Origin: DASQFQ01 sp963722815
Lineage (GTDB): Bacteria > Actinomycetota > Thermoleophilia > Solirubrobacterales > Solirubrobacteraceae
Direction: 5' to 3'
NCBI GenBank assembly: GCA_963722815.1
Contig: CAVROM010000003.1
Span: 1,116,001-1,180,000, forward strand
DNA length: 64,000 nt
Shown here: positions 8,871 to 17,218 of the stretch, piece after piece
Layout of the letters: each line of letters begins with the position of its first letter
Numbering within the stretch: the first letter of the stretch is position 1
The notes under the pieces: model-generated
Told to the model about the DNA's origin: nothing
Seen by the model: the letters and a program-made list of their open reading frames with translations, nothing else
Databases searched by the model: none
Made by a program: the position numbers and the translations under genes

Positions 8871-9262
8871 GCGGTCTCGCCGCTCAGAGCGCGTGGCGTC
8901 GGCGCCCCATCGCCGTTCGCGCCGCATGGGCTAGCGAGCGGATGGTCCGTGACGACGCTCGCTTGTCGTCGAGGCTGTCGCGCAATAGCCCGCGAGATGT
9001 TGTCTCCTCAACGGTGGGACGAGCACGGCCGAGCAGCGGCTTCCTGGCGCCGCCATCCCAGGCAACGGATCGCTCATGACAGCCGAGGCACCAGTTGTCC
9101 CACGATCAATTGACGCACCCGCATCTGGACCGGTTTGTGCGACAGCCTCCGTCCAGAGGAGGCGCGTGCGACCGGCCGGTCGAGGCGCACGCATCCGTCG
9201 AAGACGAGGAGTGGTGGCGTCGCCTGGAGGCGGCCGAAGGAGCGGAGGCGGGCCCGGGTGGC
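8871..9262. other. Intergenic stretch, nothing recognised
   Basis: About 390 bases between cassette 1 and the 3' end of the PHBH-type monooxygenase. Open frames here have no recognisable domain and no ribosome site. It may be remnant DNA of an integrated element. Confidence 0.3.
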
Positions 9263-10408
9263 TCAGGGTTGGTCCAGGAGCGGGCGGTAGTTGGCGTGGA
9301 AGATTCGCCGGCCGAGGAATCGCAGGACGTTGTCCCTGATCGCCGGTGGCAGGTGTCGGGTGCGGTCGCGGCGATGGGTCTGGGCGCGGACCCAGTCGGT
9401 TCGGGGTCGGCGCCGGGCCTGGAACGCCGCGACGGCGTCGGGGATCGCCGGGATCCTCCGGAGGCAGTCGCTCAGCACCAGTGCGTCCTCGAGCGCCATT
9501 GCCGCGCCTTGGGCCATGTTCGGCGAGGTCGCGTGCGCGGCGTCGCCGATCAGCACAACGCGCTCACGCGCCCAGCGGTCGAGAACGACCTCCTCGATCG
9601 TCGAGACGTGGATGTCGGCTGCGGCGTCCAGCTCCTCAAGCAGCGCCGCGGCGGGATCCGCGAATTCCGAGAACAGGTCGCCGAGCCGCTCTGGCCCGAC
9701 TTGCTCGGGCGTGTCGTGGTCTGGGGGTGAGACGACGTCGCAGTAGCAGTACACGCAGTCGCCGTCGATAGGGATCGTCAGGAACGCTGTGCGGCGCCCC
9801 AGCATCACCGACCACGTCGTGACCTCGCGGGGTCGGGGCGCCAGGAAGCGCCAGCCGATCTGGCCCACGGGGCGGGGCACCGCCGTCGGCTCGAACGCCA
9901 GCCGGCGAACCGCGCTGTGGATCCCGTCCGCCCCGACCACGAGATCGTACGTGCCGCTCGTTCCGTCGCTGAAGCCGACGGAGACCGCGCCGTTGCGCTG
10001 AGCGACGCGCTCGACGGCCAGCCCGATTCGGATCGGCAGTTCACCCGCCGCCTCGCGGAGGAGCGCGTGCAACTCGGCCCGATGCACCGCGAGGCACGGC
10101 CCGACCGCTGCCCACAGCGCGGCGACGTCGACCTCACACAGCAGCTTGCCATGGTGGTCGTAGAAGCGCTGGTGCGTGATCGCGACAGCTCGTGAGGCGA
10201 CCTGCGGCTCCAAGCCGACGGCACGGAGGGCGCGAGTGGCGTTGCCGGGCAGATACATGCCGGTACCGGCGGGCCGCCACGCGCGTTCGCGCTCGACCAC
10301 CTCGACCTCGTCGCCGCTCCGCGCGATCCTTGGCGCGAGCGCCAGCCCAGCGATACCGCCGCCCACGATCAGTACGCGCCGTCGGTCCATGTGGGCAGGC
10401 CCAAGCAT
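9263..10408 (-). CDS. FAD-dependent monooxygenase of the PHBH / salicylate hydroxylase type
   Basis: About 381 aa, normal for group A aromatic hydroxylases. The three FAD/NAD(P)H motifs are present: VLIVGGGIAGLALA near the N-terminus, DLVVGADGIHSAVR near residue 170 and VVLIGDAAHATSPNMAQGAA near residue 290. Relatives hydroxylate aromatic or polyketide-like substrates using NAD(P)H and O2. It is the last gene of a minus-strand run (hydrolase fold, FMO, this gene). Its ATG at 10408 lies only seven bases past the FMO stop. An alternative ATG at 10390 would place the GxGxxG motif closer to the N-terminus. Confidence 0.82.
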   Translation of the reverse strand: MLGPAHMDRRRVLIVGGGIAGLALAPRIARSGDEVEVVERERAWRPAGTGMYLPGNATRALRAVGLEPQVASRAVAITHQRFYDHHGKLLCEVDVAALWAAVGPCLAVHRAELHALLREAAGELPIRIGLAVERVAQRNGAVSVGFSDGTSGTYDLVVGADGIHSAVRRLAFEPTAVPRPVGQIGWRFLAPRPREVTTWSVMLGRRTAFLTIPIDGDCVYCYCDVVSPPDHDTPEQVGPERLGDLFSEFADPAAALLEELDAAADIHVSTIEEVVLDRWARERVVLIGDAAHATSPNMAQGAAMALEDALVLSDCLRRIPAIPDAVAAFQARRRPRTDWVRAQTHRRDRTRHLPPAIRDNVLRFLGRRIFHANYRPLLDQP

Positions 10409-10415
10409 CAGGGCG

Positions 10416-11537
10416 TCACGCTCGGACCGGCCCGGCGGGCTGACCGTTCCTGCGGGACGATGCGATGTGCGCGGCGATGTGCTCCGCGTCCCTCCCGACC
10501 CCGCCGACCAGCGACGAGGCCACTGCATAGAGGAAGAACAGCCCGACGAAATACAGGCCCTGCTGTGATCCCACGATGCCGCGATCGTGCATCGGATCTC
10601 CCTCGTCGCCGAAGACCGGAAGGTCGATCCAGGCGAAGTCCGGCACGAAGCCCGTGCACCAGATCAGGTTGGTGACCTCGAGAGCCCGTCCACCGTCGAG
10701 CACCGGCAGACCGCCCCGTACCCCCACCGTCCTGGGCACTCGCTCGATCCCAGCGGCGGCGATGTCCTTCGCCCTGACCCGGGCGAGCGGGATGCCTCGC
10801 GAGCTGAACTGCCGCCGAACCTTCCGTCCCATCGGCGTCTTCATGGTCAGCACGTGCGAGGCCACGAACCAGATCACCGGCGTGAGCACCCGATCCCACC
10901 GGGTTCCGGGGCGGGTGGGTTCGTGGCCCGGGTCCCTCCCCGACAGCCAGGTCCGGCGGCCCCTGGACACCTCCAGGGCGATCTCGGCCCCCGAGTTCGC
11001 GGCACCGACGACGAGGACGCCGCCCTCCTGCAGCTGGGATGGATCCCGGTACTCGCTGGAATGCAGTTGCACGAGTCCCCGATCGAGCTCGGCGGCGAAG
11101 GGGGGAATCCTGGGGTGCTGATACGCGCCCGCTGCCACGACGACCTGGTCGGCCTCGAACCGGCGGTCTCCAGCCGCCACTACGTACCGGTCCGCCTCCC
11201 TGGAGAGGCCGTCCACACGGACCCCGGTTCGGACAGGGAGATCGAATCTGGCCGCGTAGGCCTCCAGGTAGTCGGCCACCTCGTCCTTGCCGGGGAACGA
11301 CCAGGCGGGCGCGGGGAAGGGCCAGCCCGGCAGCCCGTCGTAGCGCGCGGGGGTGAACAGGCGAAGCGAGTCCCACCGCTTGCGCCAGCCGTCGCCGATC
11401 CGCTCGTTCGCGTCCAGGATCACGAACGGGAGGCCGCGCGTCGCCAGTTGGTAGCCCGTCGCGAGGCCCGCCTGACCGCCACCGATGATCACGGTCTCGA
11501 CGCGTTCGCAGCCGTCCATCGTTCGCCCCCGGATCAT
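10416..11537 (-). CDS. Flavin-containing monooxygenase (CzcO-like NAD(P)/FAD oxidoreductase)
   Basis: About 373 aa. An FAD Rossmann motif (VIIGGGQAGLATG, about 17-29) is followed by DGWRKRWDSLRLFTPARYDG, typical of the YdeN/CzcO-type FMO family. A second dinucleotide motif (GGVLVVGAANSGAEIALEVS) is near residue 165. The ATG at 11537 overlaps the TGA of the upstream hydrolase-fold gene (ATGA), so the two are coupled. A second ATG at 11519 is possible. It probably oxidises a small organic substrate together with the neighbouring monooxygenase. The substrate is not predictable. Confidence 0.82.
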   Translation of the reverse strand: MIRGRTMDGCERVETVIIGGGQAGLATGYQLATRGLPFVILDANERIGDGWRKRWDSLRLFTPARYDGLPGWPFPAPAWSFPGKDEVADYLEAYAARFDLPVRTGVRVDGLSREADRYVVAAGDRRFEADQVVVAAGAYQHPRIPPFAAELDRGLVQLHSSEYRDPSQLQEGGVLVVGAANSGAEIALEVSRGRRTWLSGRDPGHEPTRPGTRWDRVLTPVIWFVASHVLTMKTPMGRKVRRQFSSRGIPLARVRAKDIAAAGIERVPRTVGVRGGLPVLDGGRALEVTNLIWCTGFVPDFAWIDLPVFGDEGDPMHDRGIVGSQQGLYFVGLFFLYAVASSLVGGVGRDAEHIAAHIASSRRNGQPAGPVRA

Positions 11538-12448
11538 CGCCGAACCGCCTGGTCGGCTTCGGTCAAGTCGAGCGCGCTGCGCAGCGCCTCCAGGAACGCC
11601 TCCGGCTGCTCGATGGCGGGGTCGTCGCGGGCGTTCTCGATCACATGCAGCGGCCAGCCGTAGCGGGCGCTGGCGGCCTCGGCGACGCTCAGCCGCACCC
11701 CGAGATCGTGGCGGCCCCAGATCAGGGTCGTCGGAACGGCGATCCGGTCGAGGTCCGCCGGCGGGATCGCCGACGCGAGCTGCCTCATGAGGCTGCGCAT
11801 CGCCGCTTTGACGCTCGGCGTACGAAAGCGCTCCAGGGCGTAGGCCGCCATCCATTCGTAGCGCTCGCCCATCTCGGCGCGCACGCGATCCAGATCGGCG
11901 AAGCAGTACTGCCGGAACCCGCGTTCGAGGCCGCGCCCGGTCGGTCGCAACATGACGCCGACAAAGGTGAGCGCCATGCCCGGCGGTGGTCGGAACCGGG
12001 CCAGCCCGTGCGAGTCCACGAGCACCAGTCGCTCGATACGGTCGCCGTGCTCGATCGCGAACCGAGCGGCGAGGGCGCCGCCAGGGCCCTTCCCGACCAG
12101 CACGGGCGGGCTCGCACAGGTCTTCCCGATGAGTTCGTCCAGCCACGTGAGGACGGCCTCGGCATCGGGAGGGCCGTCGGACACCTCGGACGCCCCGAGA
12201 CCGGGTAGGTCAGGTGTGACGACCCGGTGGGTCGTCACGAGGGCCGGGATCACCCGCATCCACACGGCCGCGAACTCCCCCTGCAGGAAGACGATCGGTG
12301 GGCCGTCACCTCCTTCCAGCACGGCGGTGGACACCCCGGCCACGTGCACGCGTCGCTCGGTGACGGGCAGGCCGGACAGAAGTCGCTCACGCGTGTCGTC
12401 ACCGGCGGTCCGTCGTCCACGTTCCTTCACTTCCTGCTGCGTGCTCAT
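11534..12448 (-). CDS. Alpha/beta-hydrolase-fold protein lacking catalytic Ser and His
   Basis: 304 aa, full length for the fold. Core motifs are recognisable: PPIVFLQGEF (strand b3 and oxyanion region), TPDLPGLGAS, the nucleophile elbow, and WGRHDLGVRLSVAEAA with the acid. The elbow reads VLVGKGPGGALA where the family has G-H-S-x-G-G, so the nucleophile Ser is replaced by Gly. The normal GHxPxxExP histidine region reads ARDDPAIEQPEAF. It may be a non-catalytic fold member or a receptor-like pseudoenzyme. It heads the operon with two monooxygenases and is preceded by a 125-base gap after the LuxR gene. Confidence 0.8.
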   Translation of the reverse strand: MSTQQEVKERGRRTAGDDTRERLLSGLPVTERRVHVAGVSTAVLEGGDGPPIVFLQGEFAAVWMRVIPALVTTHRVVTPDLPGLGASEVSDGPPDAEAVLTWLDELIGKTCASPPVLVGKGPGGALAARFAIEHGDRIERLVLVDSHGLARFRPPPGMALTFVGVMLRPTGRGLERGFRQYCFADLDRVRAEMGERYEWMAAYALERFRTPSVKAAMRSLMRQLASAIPPADLDRIAVPTTLIWGRHDLGVRLSVAEAASARYGWPLHVIENARDDPAIEQPEAFLEALRSALDLTEADQAVRR

Positions 12449-12573
12449 GGTTGCCTCTCCGGTCGCCTGCGGTACAACGCCGTCGATCGCGACGCTACGG
12501 AGTGGCCGGCGGCGTCGCTACGGGCGAAACACCCAAATCGCGCGACCTGACGTGGGTGATTCTGTGTAGGCGC

Positions 12574-14208
12574 CTATACGAGATCGTGCTCGTAGGCGTA
12601 GGCGGTGGCGGCCGCTCTGCTCGACAGGCCGAGCTTGGTGAAGATGTTGCTGACGTGGCGCGCCACCGTCTTCTCGCTCAGGAACAGGTCGGCTGCGATC
12701 GACCGGTTGGTCTTGCCGGTCGCCACCAGGCGCAGCACCTCCAGTTCGCGTGCGGTCAGCCCGCCGGGCGCCTTGACGCGTGCCTTCCGGGAGAGCGTCT
12801 GTGCTCGTGCAAGGTCGGGCGCGGCGCCGAGCTGCTCGAAAACCCAGCGCGCCGCGTCGAGCTCCATCAGCGCGGTGTCCTCGTCCCCGAGCTGGCGGCA
12901 CGCGAGTCCGATGAGGACCCGGGCCCGCGCGGCTTCGTAGGGAACCTCGAGCACTTGCCACGCCGCCCAGGCATGGCGCAGCGCGCCGAGCGCGGCTCGC
13001 GCGTCACCCTCGAGCAGGAGGACTGCTCCGTGTGCGTGGGCGGCGAGCGCGCGTAGCAGGGGCGCGTCGAGATCATCGGCGATCTCCGACAGCTCATCCG
13101 CGGCGGCGCGTGCCGCGCGGGCGTCACCGGCGGCAAACATGATCTCGACGAGCGCGGGAAGCAGCCGCGAGCGCGCGAGGCGGCCCTGCGCCTCATCCGC
13201 CGCGCGACGGATCGCCGCCTCCGCGGCATCGACCTGGCCCTCGATGAGGCGGAGCCGCGCCAGGCCGGGCTGGGGTTCGCGTCCCCACCGGCTGGCCTGG
13301 TGGTACGCGTCCTCGGCCTGCGCGAGCGCGCCGCACAGCCGATGCAGCTCGCCCTGCCGGTAGAAGGCGGCGCCGACCGCCGGCTGCGGCCGGCGGAGGA
13401 GCCGCGCGCACGCGCGCTGCGCCGCGTCGAGCGCGTCCGTCCACGCGCCGTGCAGTTCCATGATCTCGGCGCGATGCACCAGGCAGTTACCGCTGAACGG
13501 GACGAGATCCGGCTGGGAGTCACACCAGTGGGTCAGCGCCGCCGTCCACTGCTGTGCCCGTTGCAGATCGAAGACCTCCTGGCATGCCTCGATCACGCTG
13601 CAGTAGACGGCGCCGGCAACGATCTCGGACACCTCGTCGGCCATGACACCGACCATGACCTCGTCGAGCAGGGCCATTCCCTCGACGGTCCTTCCCTGCG
13701 CGATCAGCGCCCGGCCCTGAATGTTGCGGGCGAGCGTCACTAGATCGAGGTCACCGAACCGATCGCCGATCTCGGCGGCTTGACCGGAGATCGCGTGCGC
13801 GCTCGGCCAATCTCCCGCGACCGCGCGCTGAAAGGCCTCCGGCACGAGCAGGTGCCCCCGCTCCGCGCAGTCGCGCGGGCCATCGTCGAGCAGCCGGCGC
13901 GCCCGCGCTAGCCACCCGGCACCGCGGGCGAACTCGCCGCCATTCAGCAAAACAAAGACCAGCCAACCCGCGCATCGCGCGGCCCGCAGTACGTCGCCCC
14001 TGCTCAGGAGCGCGCGATGCGCACGTTCCCACGCCTCCACGCTGTCCTCATCGCTGCCAATGAGGTACGCCGCCGTGGCGAGCCGATCGAGGTCCTCCGG
14101 CTCGAGCCGCGCCTCCCGATCCGCCGCGGACAGCTCGGCGAACGCATCCGCCCACGCCCGCCGAGCGAAGCAGTCCCGGCCGCGGGCGAGTGCCTCGGCC
14201 GTCGTCAC
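12574..14208 (-). CDS. LuxR family regulator with TPR-like sensor region
   Basis: 544 aa with a GTG start. Most of the protein is helical repeats rich in Ala (residues about 10-460) without a Walker A motif, so unlike the LAL regulators it has no N-terminal ATPase. The C-terminus is a LuxR-type HTH (about 475-535) with LTARELEVLRLVATGKTNRS and SEKTVARHVSNIFTKL. It lies directly upstream of the hydrolase/FMO/PHBH genes on the same strand. Regulators of this layout commonly control adjacent flavoprotein operons, so local control is likely. Confidence 0.85.
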   Translation of the reverse strand: MTTAEALARGRDCFARRAWADAFAELSAADREARLEPEDLDRLATAAYLIGSDEDSVEAWERAHRALLSRGDVLRAARCAGWLVFVLLNGGEFARGAGWLARARRLLDDGPRDCAERGHLLVPEAFQRAVAGDWPSAHAISGQAAEIGDRFGDLDLVTLARNIQGRALIAQGRTVEGMALLDEVMVGVMADEVSEIVAGAVYCSVIEACQEVFDLQRAQQWTAALTHWCDSQPDLVPFSGNCLVHRAEIMELHGAWTDALDAAQRACARLLRRPQPAVGAAFYRQGELHRLCGALAQAEDAYHQASRWGREPQPGLARLRLIEGQVDAAEAAIRRAADEAQGRLARSRLLPALVEIMFAAGDARAARAAADELSEIADDLDAPLLRALAAHAHGAVLLLEGDARAALGALRHAWAAWQVLEVPYEAARARVLIGLACRQLGDEDTALMELDAARWVFEQLGAAPDLARAQTLSRKARVKAPGGLTARELEVLRLVATGKTNRSIAADLFLSEKTVARHVSNIFTKLGLSSRAAATAYAYEHDLV

Positions 14209-14553
14209 GTCCTTGCCCCCGACGACCCGCCGGGCACAAGGGCCTCACTAGGCGCGCCCAGCAAAGCCTCGGTGTCGCCCGACACGAGAGCATCCTACGC
14301 CCGCCGCGTCGCTGCTCGCTTTCGATCCGACGCGACACTCGCGCGCGCCAGAGGATCTCGACAGAGCCGGCCGCGGCAGCATCCGGCACTGCGACTGCCT
14401 CAGAGTGTCGCTCGCGCATGAAAGGAGGCAGACCGGTTCGGCCTCGCAAGACGCTCGGAATGGACGAGACGCGGGAGTCAAGGCAGGCTGCCCTCGGTAC
14501 CGCATCGAGAGAAGAGCGAGAGTCTTGCCCCTTTGGATGGCGGCGCGGGAACC
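14209..14553. other. Intergenic region upstream of the TPR-LuxR gene
   Basis: About 345 bases with no supported gene. They should carry the promoter of the minus-strand regulator gene. No clear operator was found. Confidence 0.3.
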
Positions 14554-14803
14554 GATGTTGCCGCGGGCGTTGCCACCGCCCTGAGCCACCGCTCGGCGCG
14601 CTGTTCCGGCCGAAGCCGGAACAGCGCGCTGTGCAGGTGATTCGCTATGCGCCGAAGAAGACTCGAACCTCCACCCACTAAGTGTGGACCAGGCCCTCAA
14701 CCTTGGAACCCGGGTGTCAGATCCGTCCAGATCGTGCGGCAGCGTCCAGAACGAGCGGAGATCTGTACGCAATGGACGTAACGGACGATCGGATGTTGCC
14801 ACA
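14554..14803 (-). mobile_element. Attachment-like cassette 2: hairpin, tRNA-Leu(GAG) 3' half, iterons
   Basis: It starts with a GATGTTGCCGCG-type 12-mer pair (14554-14577), then a 15-bp perfect hairpin with CGAA loop (14596-14629). The tRNA-Leu 3' half is at 14648-14716 on the minus strand. Here the variable arm is CCAC-ACTTAGTGG, a different but still paired sequence from cassette 1. The 9-base CGTCCA / TGGACG inverted array covers about 14724-14795 and a GATGTTGCCAC unit follows. The hairpin and flank are nearly identical to cassettes 5 and 6. Confidence 0.6.
14596..14629 (-). terminator. Perfect 15-bp hairpin downstream of a tRNA-Leu relic
   Basis: GCGCGCTGTTCCGGC pairs perfectly with its complement around a CGAA tetraloop. 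It follows the tRNA 3' end on the minus strand, where a tRNA terminator is expected. Related, slightly degenerate hairpins occur at about 31961-31997 and 41132-41168. Confidence 0.6.
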
Positions 14804-14978
14804 GGCGGTCTCGCTGCCCAGACTGCGCCGCGGTGCCCAGCTGCCGGTTGTCGCGCATTGCGATCGCGAGCGGATCGTCTACATGGAGCTACGTTCGCAT
14901 CATCGAAGCGAACTCGATGTTCTCGGCGCTGGTGTGCCGGGCGGAGTCCGCGAGCCGAGCGCGCGCATGTGTGCGCAG

Positions 14979-16490
14979 TCAGCGCACGGCCACCGCGACC
15001 GGTGCGCTCGTCAGCTCGAACTCGGCCGAGTCGAACCGCGCGAGCCGGCGCTTGTACTCGCTGGCAAACGCGGGCCAGATCGTGAAGTTCCGCCCGTCGG
15101 GGCCCACGTACCACGAGTTACAGCCGCCGCTGTTCCAGACGGTCGGGGCGAGCCGGCGCTGGATCTCGTCGTCGAAGCGCTCCATGACGTCGCGGCGCAC
15201 GTCGACCGCCGTCGCGCCGTGCGCGTCCATCGCGCGCAGCGCGTCGATCACAAACCCGATCTGCGCCTCGATCGGCTGCAGAGCGGAGTTGTTGCCGCTC
15301 GCGGTGTTCGGGCCCAGCAGGACGAAGTGGTTGGGGAACCCGGGGATCACGGTCCCGAAGTAGGCGCGGATGCCGTCCTCGTCCCAGACCTCTCGGATGC
15401 TCCGCCCGCCGCGTCCGACCAAGTGGCGGAAGTGCGGCGGGTTCATCACGTCGAACCCGGTTGCGAGCACGATCGTGTCCAACTCGATCTTGCGGCCGTC
15501 GTGCGTGACGATGCCATCCGGCACGACCTCCCGGATCCCCTGGGTCACGAGCTCGACGTTGGGCTGCATGAACGTCCCGAGGAAGTCGCTGCTGAGGATG
15601 ATCCGCTTGCAGCCGATCCGGTACTCGGGGGTCAGCTTCGCGCGGATCTCCGCGTCCGGAACCTGCCGCTTCAGGTAGCCGAGCGCGAGGCGCTCAAGCC
15701 CCGCCAGTAGCCGCGGGCGCCGGACGAGGCCGAGGATTAGGAGCTCGTTGTTGTAGTAGATCGCGGACCGGATCGCGCGCTGCAGCACCGGGACCCGGCG
15801 CAGCAGCAGCTTCTGGAGGTCGCTGTGCGGATGGTCCAGGCGGGGGAGCACCCACCCCGGGCTGCGCTGAAAGACCGTCAGGCGCGCGACGTGCTTGTGA
15901 ACCTCCGGAACGATCTGCGACGCGGTCGACCCGGTCCCGATCACGCCCACGCGCTCGCCGCTCAGGTCGTGCCCGTGATCCCACCGCGCAGAGTGGAACA
16001 TCGTCCCGGCGAAGCTGTCTAGACCGGGCACTGCGGGCAGCTTCGGCTCGGAGAGTCCGCCGGCGGCGGACACCAGCACCTGCGCCGAGAAGGCCCCGCG
16101 ATCGGTCTCCACGCGCCAGCGGCTTGCGTGCTCGTCCCACCTCGCGCCTCTGACCTCCGTGCCGAACCTGATCAAGGGCTCGATTCCGCGGTCGCGGGCA
16201 ACGTGCCGGAGGTAGTCGAGGATCTCGGCCTGCGGAGCGAAGAAGCGGCTCCAGTCCGGGTTCGGCGCGAACGAGAACGAGTACAGGTGCGCCGCGACGT
16301 CGCACGCACAGCCCGGGTATGTGTTCGCCCACCACGTCCCGCCGAGGCCGTCGTTGCGCTCGAGGATCACCAGGTCCTCGTATCCAGCCTCGCGCAGCCT
16401 GATCGCGGTACCGATGCCGCCGAATCCCGCGCCGACGATCGCGACGCGAACGTCCCGGAGCCCGCTGTCGGCACGCGGCTCGAGCACCAC
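14979..16490 (-). CDS. Baeyer-Villiger flavin monooxygenase
   Basis: About 503 aa. Two Rossmann motifs (VAIVGAGFGGIG near the N-terminus, VGVIGTGSTASQ near residue 175) flank the Baeyer-Villiger fingerprint FxGxxxHxxxW, seen as FAGTMFHSARW. The family motif GGTWWANTYPGCACD is also present. Relatives insert oxygen next to ketones, or N/S-oxidise substrates, using NADPH and O2. The frame is open far upstream, but that part is antisense to the cupredoxin gene. A GTG at 16490 (or 16487) just before LEPRADSGLRDVRVAIVGAG is the likely start. It is divergent from the cupredoxin gene. Confidence 0.82.
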   Translation of the reverse strand: MVLEPRADSGLRDVRVAIVGAGFGGIGTAIRLREAGYEDLVILERNDGLGGTWWANTYPGCACDVAAHLYSFSFAPNPDWSRFFAPQAEILDYLRHVARDRGIEPLIRFGTEVRGARWDEHASRWRVETDRGAFSAQVLVSAAGGLSEPKLPAVPGLDSFAGTMFHSARWDHGHDLSGERVGVIGTGSTASQIVPEVHKHVARLTVFQRSPGWVLPRLDHPHSDLQKLLLRRVPVLQRAIRSAIYYNNELLILGLVRRPRLLAGLERLALGYLKRQVPDAEIRAKLTPEYRIGCKRIILSSDFLGTFMQPNVELVTQGIREVVPDGIVTHDGRKIELDTIVLATGFDVMNPPHFRHLVGRGGRSIREVWDEDGIRAYFGTVIPGFPNHFVLLGPNTASGNNSALQPIEAQIGFVIDALRAMDAHGATAVDVRRDVMERFDDEIQRRLAPTVWNSGGCNSWYVGPDGRNFTIWPAFASEYKRRLARFDSAEFELTSAPVAVAVR

Positions 16491-16614
16491 ACTCGCGATC
16501 GTAATCCACCCGGCGCCGGCGGGCGAGGCTCTCGTGCCACGCCGGGAATACGCGGCGGCACGACGGCGTCGGAAAGAGGTGACCGTCAATCCCTTCCCGA
16601 CTTGGAGTCCACGC

Positions 16615-16944
16615 ATGCGAAGGTCAGCACTGCTCGTCTGCACCGCCGCCGCGGTCGCCGCCCTCGGCCTGCCGTCCGCCGGTGATGCGAGCGCGGCGAA
16701 GTCGGTGACGGTGAAGAACTTCGCGTTCTCGCCCTCCACCGTCACCGCCCGGCACGGCACGAAGGTCACGTGGAAGTTCCGCGACTCGACCACGCACAAC
16801 GTGACCGTCAAGCGCGGCCCGCGCAAGTTCCACTCACGCGACATACGGCGCGGCAACTACAGCAAGGTCGTCACCGCTAAGGGCACCTACAAGCTCATCT
16901 GCACGATCCACCCGGACATGCACATGACGCTGAAGGTCACCTGA
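16615..16944 (+). CDS. Secreted cupredoxin (plastocyanin-like)
   Basis: 109 aa with a signal peptide (about residues 1-27, ending ASAA). The mature part is one cupredoxin domain. Type 1 copper ligands can be placed at His61 (TTHNV), Cys96, His99 and Met102 (CTIHPDM). It should carry electrons outside the membrane or bind copper. The partner is unknown, as no oxidase lies nearby. Confidence 0.82.
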   Translation: MRRSALLVCTAAAVAALGLPSAGDASAAKSVTVKNFAFSPSTVTARHGTKVTWKFRDSTTHNVTVKRGPRKFHSRDIRRGNYSKVVTAKGTYKLICTIHPDMHMTLKVT

Positions 16945-16990
16945 CGAATGTAGTCTCGCCGCTGCGGGAACGTCCCGCCTCGCTGACGAC

Positions 16991-17016
16991 GAAAGTCCCG
17001 CATACGCGGGGCTTTC
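16991..17016. terminator. Hairpin next to tRNA relic 3
   Basis: GAAAGTCCCGC and GCGGGGCTTTC form an 11-bp stem with one wobble. It resembles the palindrome at 19460 beside cassette 4 and the hairpin at 47446. It lies 3' of the degenerate tRNA-Leu relic and also downstream of the cupredoxin gene, so it may serve both. Confidence 0.5.
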
Positions 17017-17021
17017 GAGAG

Positions 17022-17090
17022 TGCGCCGAAGAGGGCTCGAAGCTCCACCCGGTCATCCCGGACCAGGCTCTCAACCTCGTCACCCGCGTG
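17022..17090 (-). mobile_element. Degenerate tRNA-Leu(GAG) 3' half without iterons (relic 3)
   Basis: The minus strand keeps the anticodon loop TTGAGAG, variable arm CCGGGATGACCGG and acceptor TCGGCGCA, but the T loop has decayed (GCTTCGAGC instead of GGTTCGAGT). The CGTCCA iterons and GATGTTGCC repeats are missing. It is the oldest-looking member of the series. Confidence 0.5.
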
Positions 17091-17218
17091 ATGCCGCGGG
17101 GAGCGACGACCCTGGGGCGTCAGGGAGGTGCCGGGCCCGCGGCCAGCCCACTGCATCTCGCCGCGGGGTAGATTCGGGCGACCGGCGGCACACGGCAAAG
17201 TCTGACCGCTCGGATCCG

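Noticed and set aside
14979..16856. BVMO start at 16856
   Set aside because: The extension is antisense to the well-supported cupredoxin gene, and the Rossmann motif would start after 130 unrelated residues.
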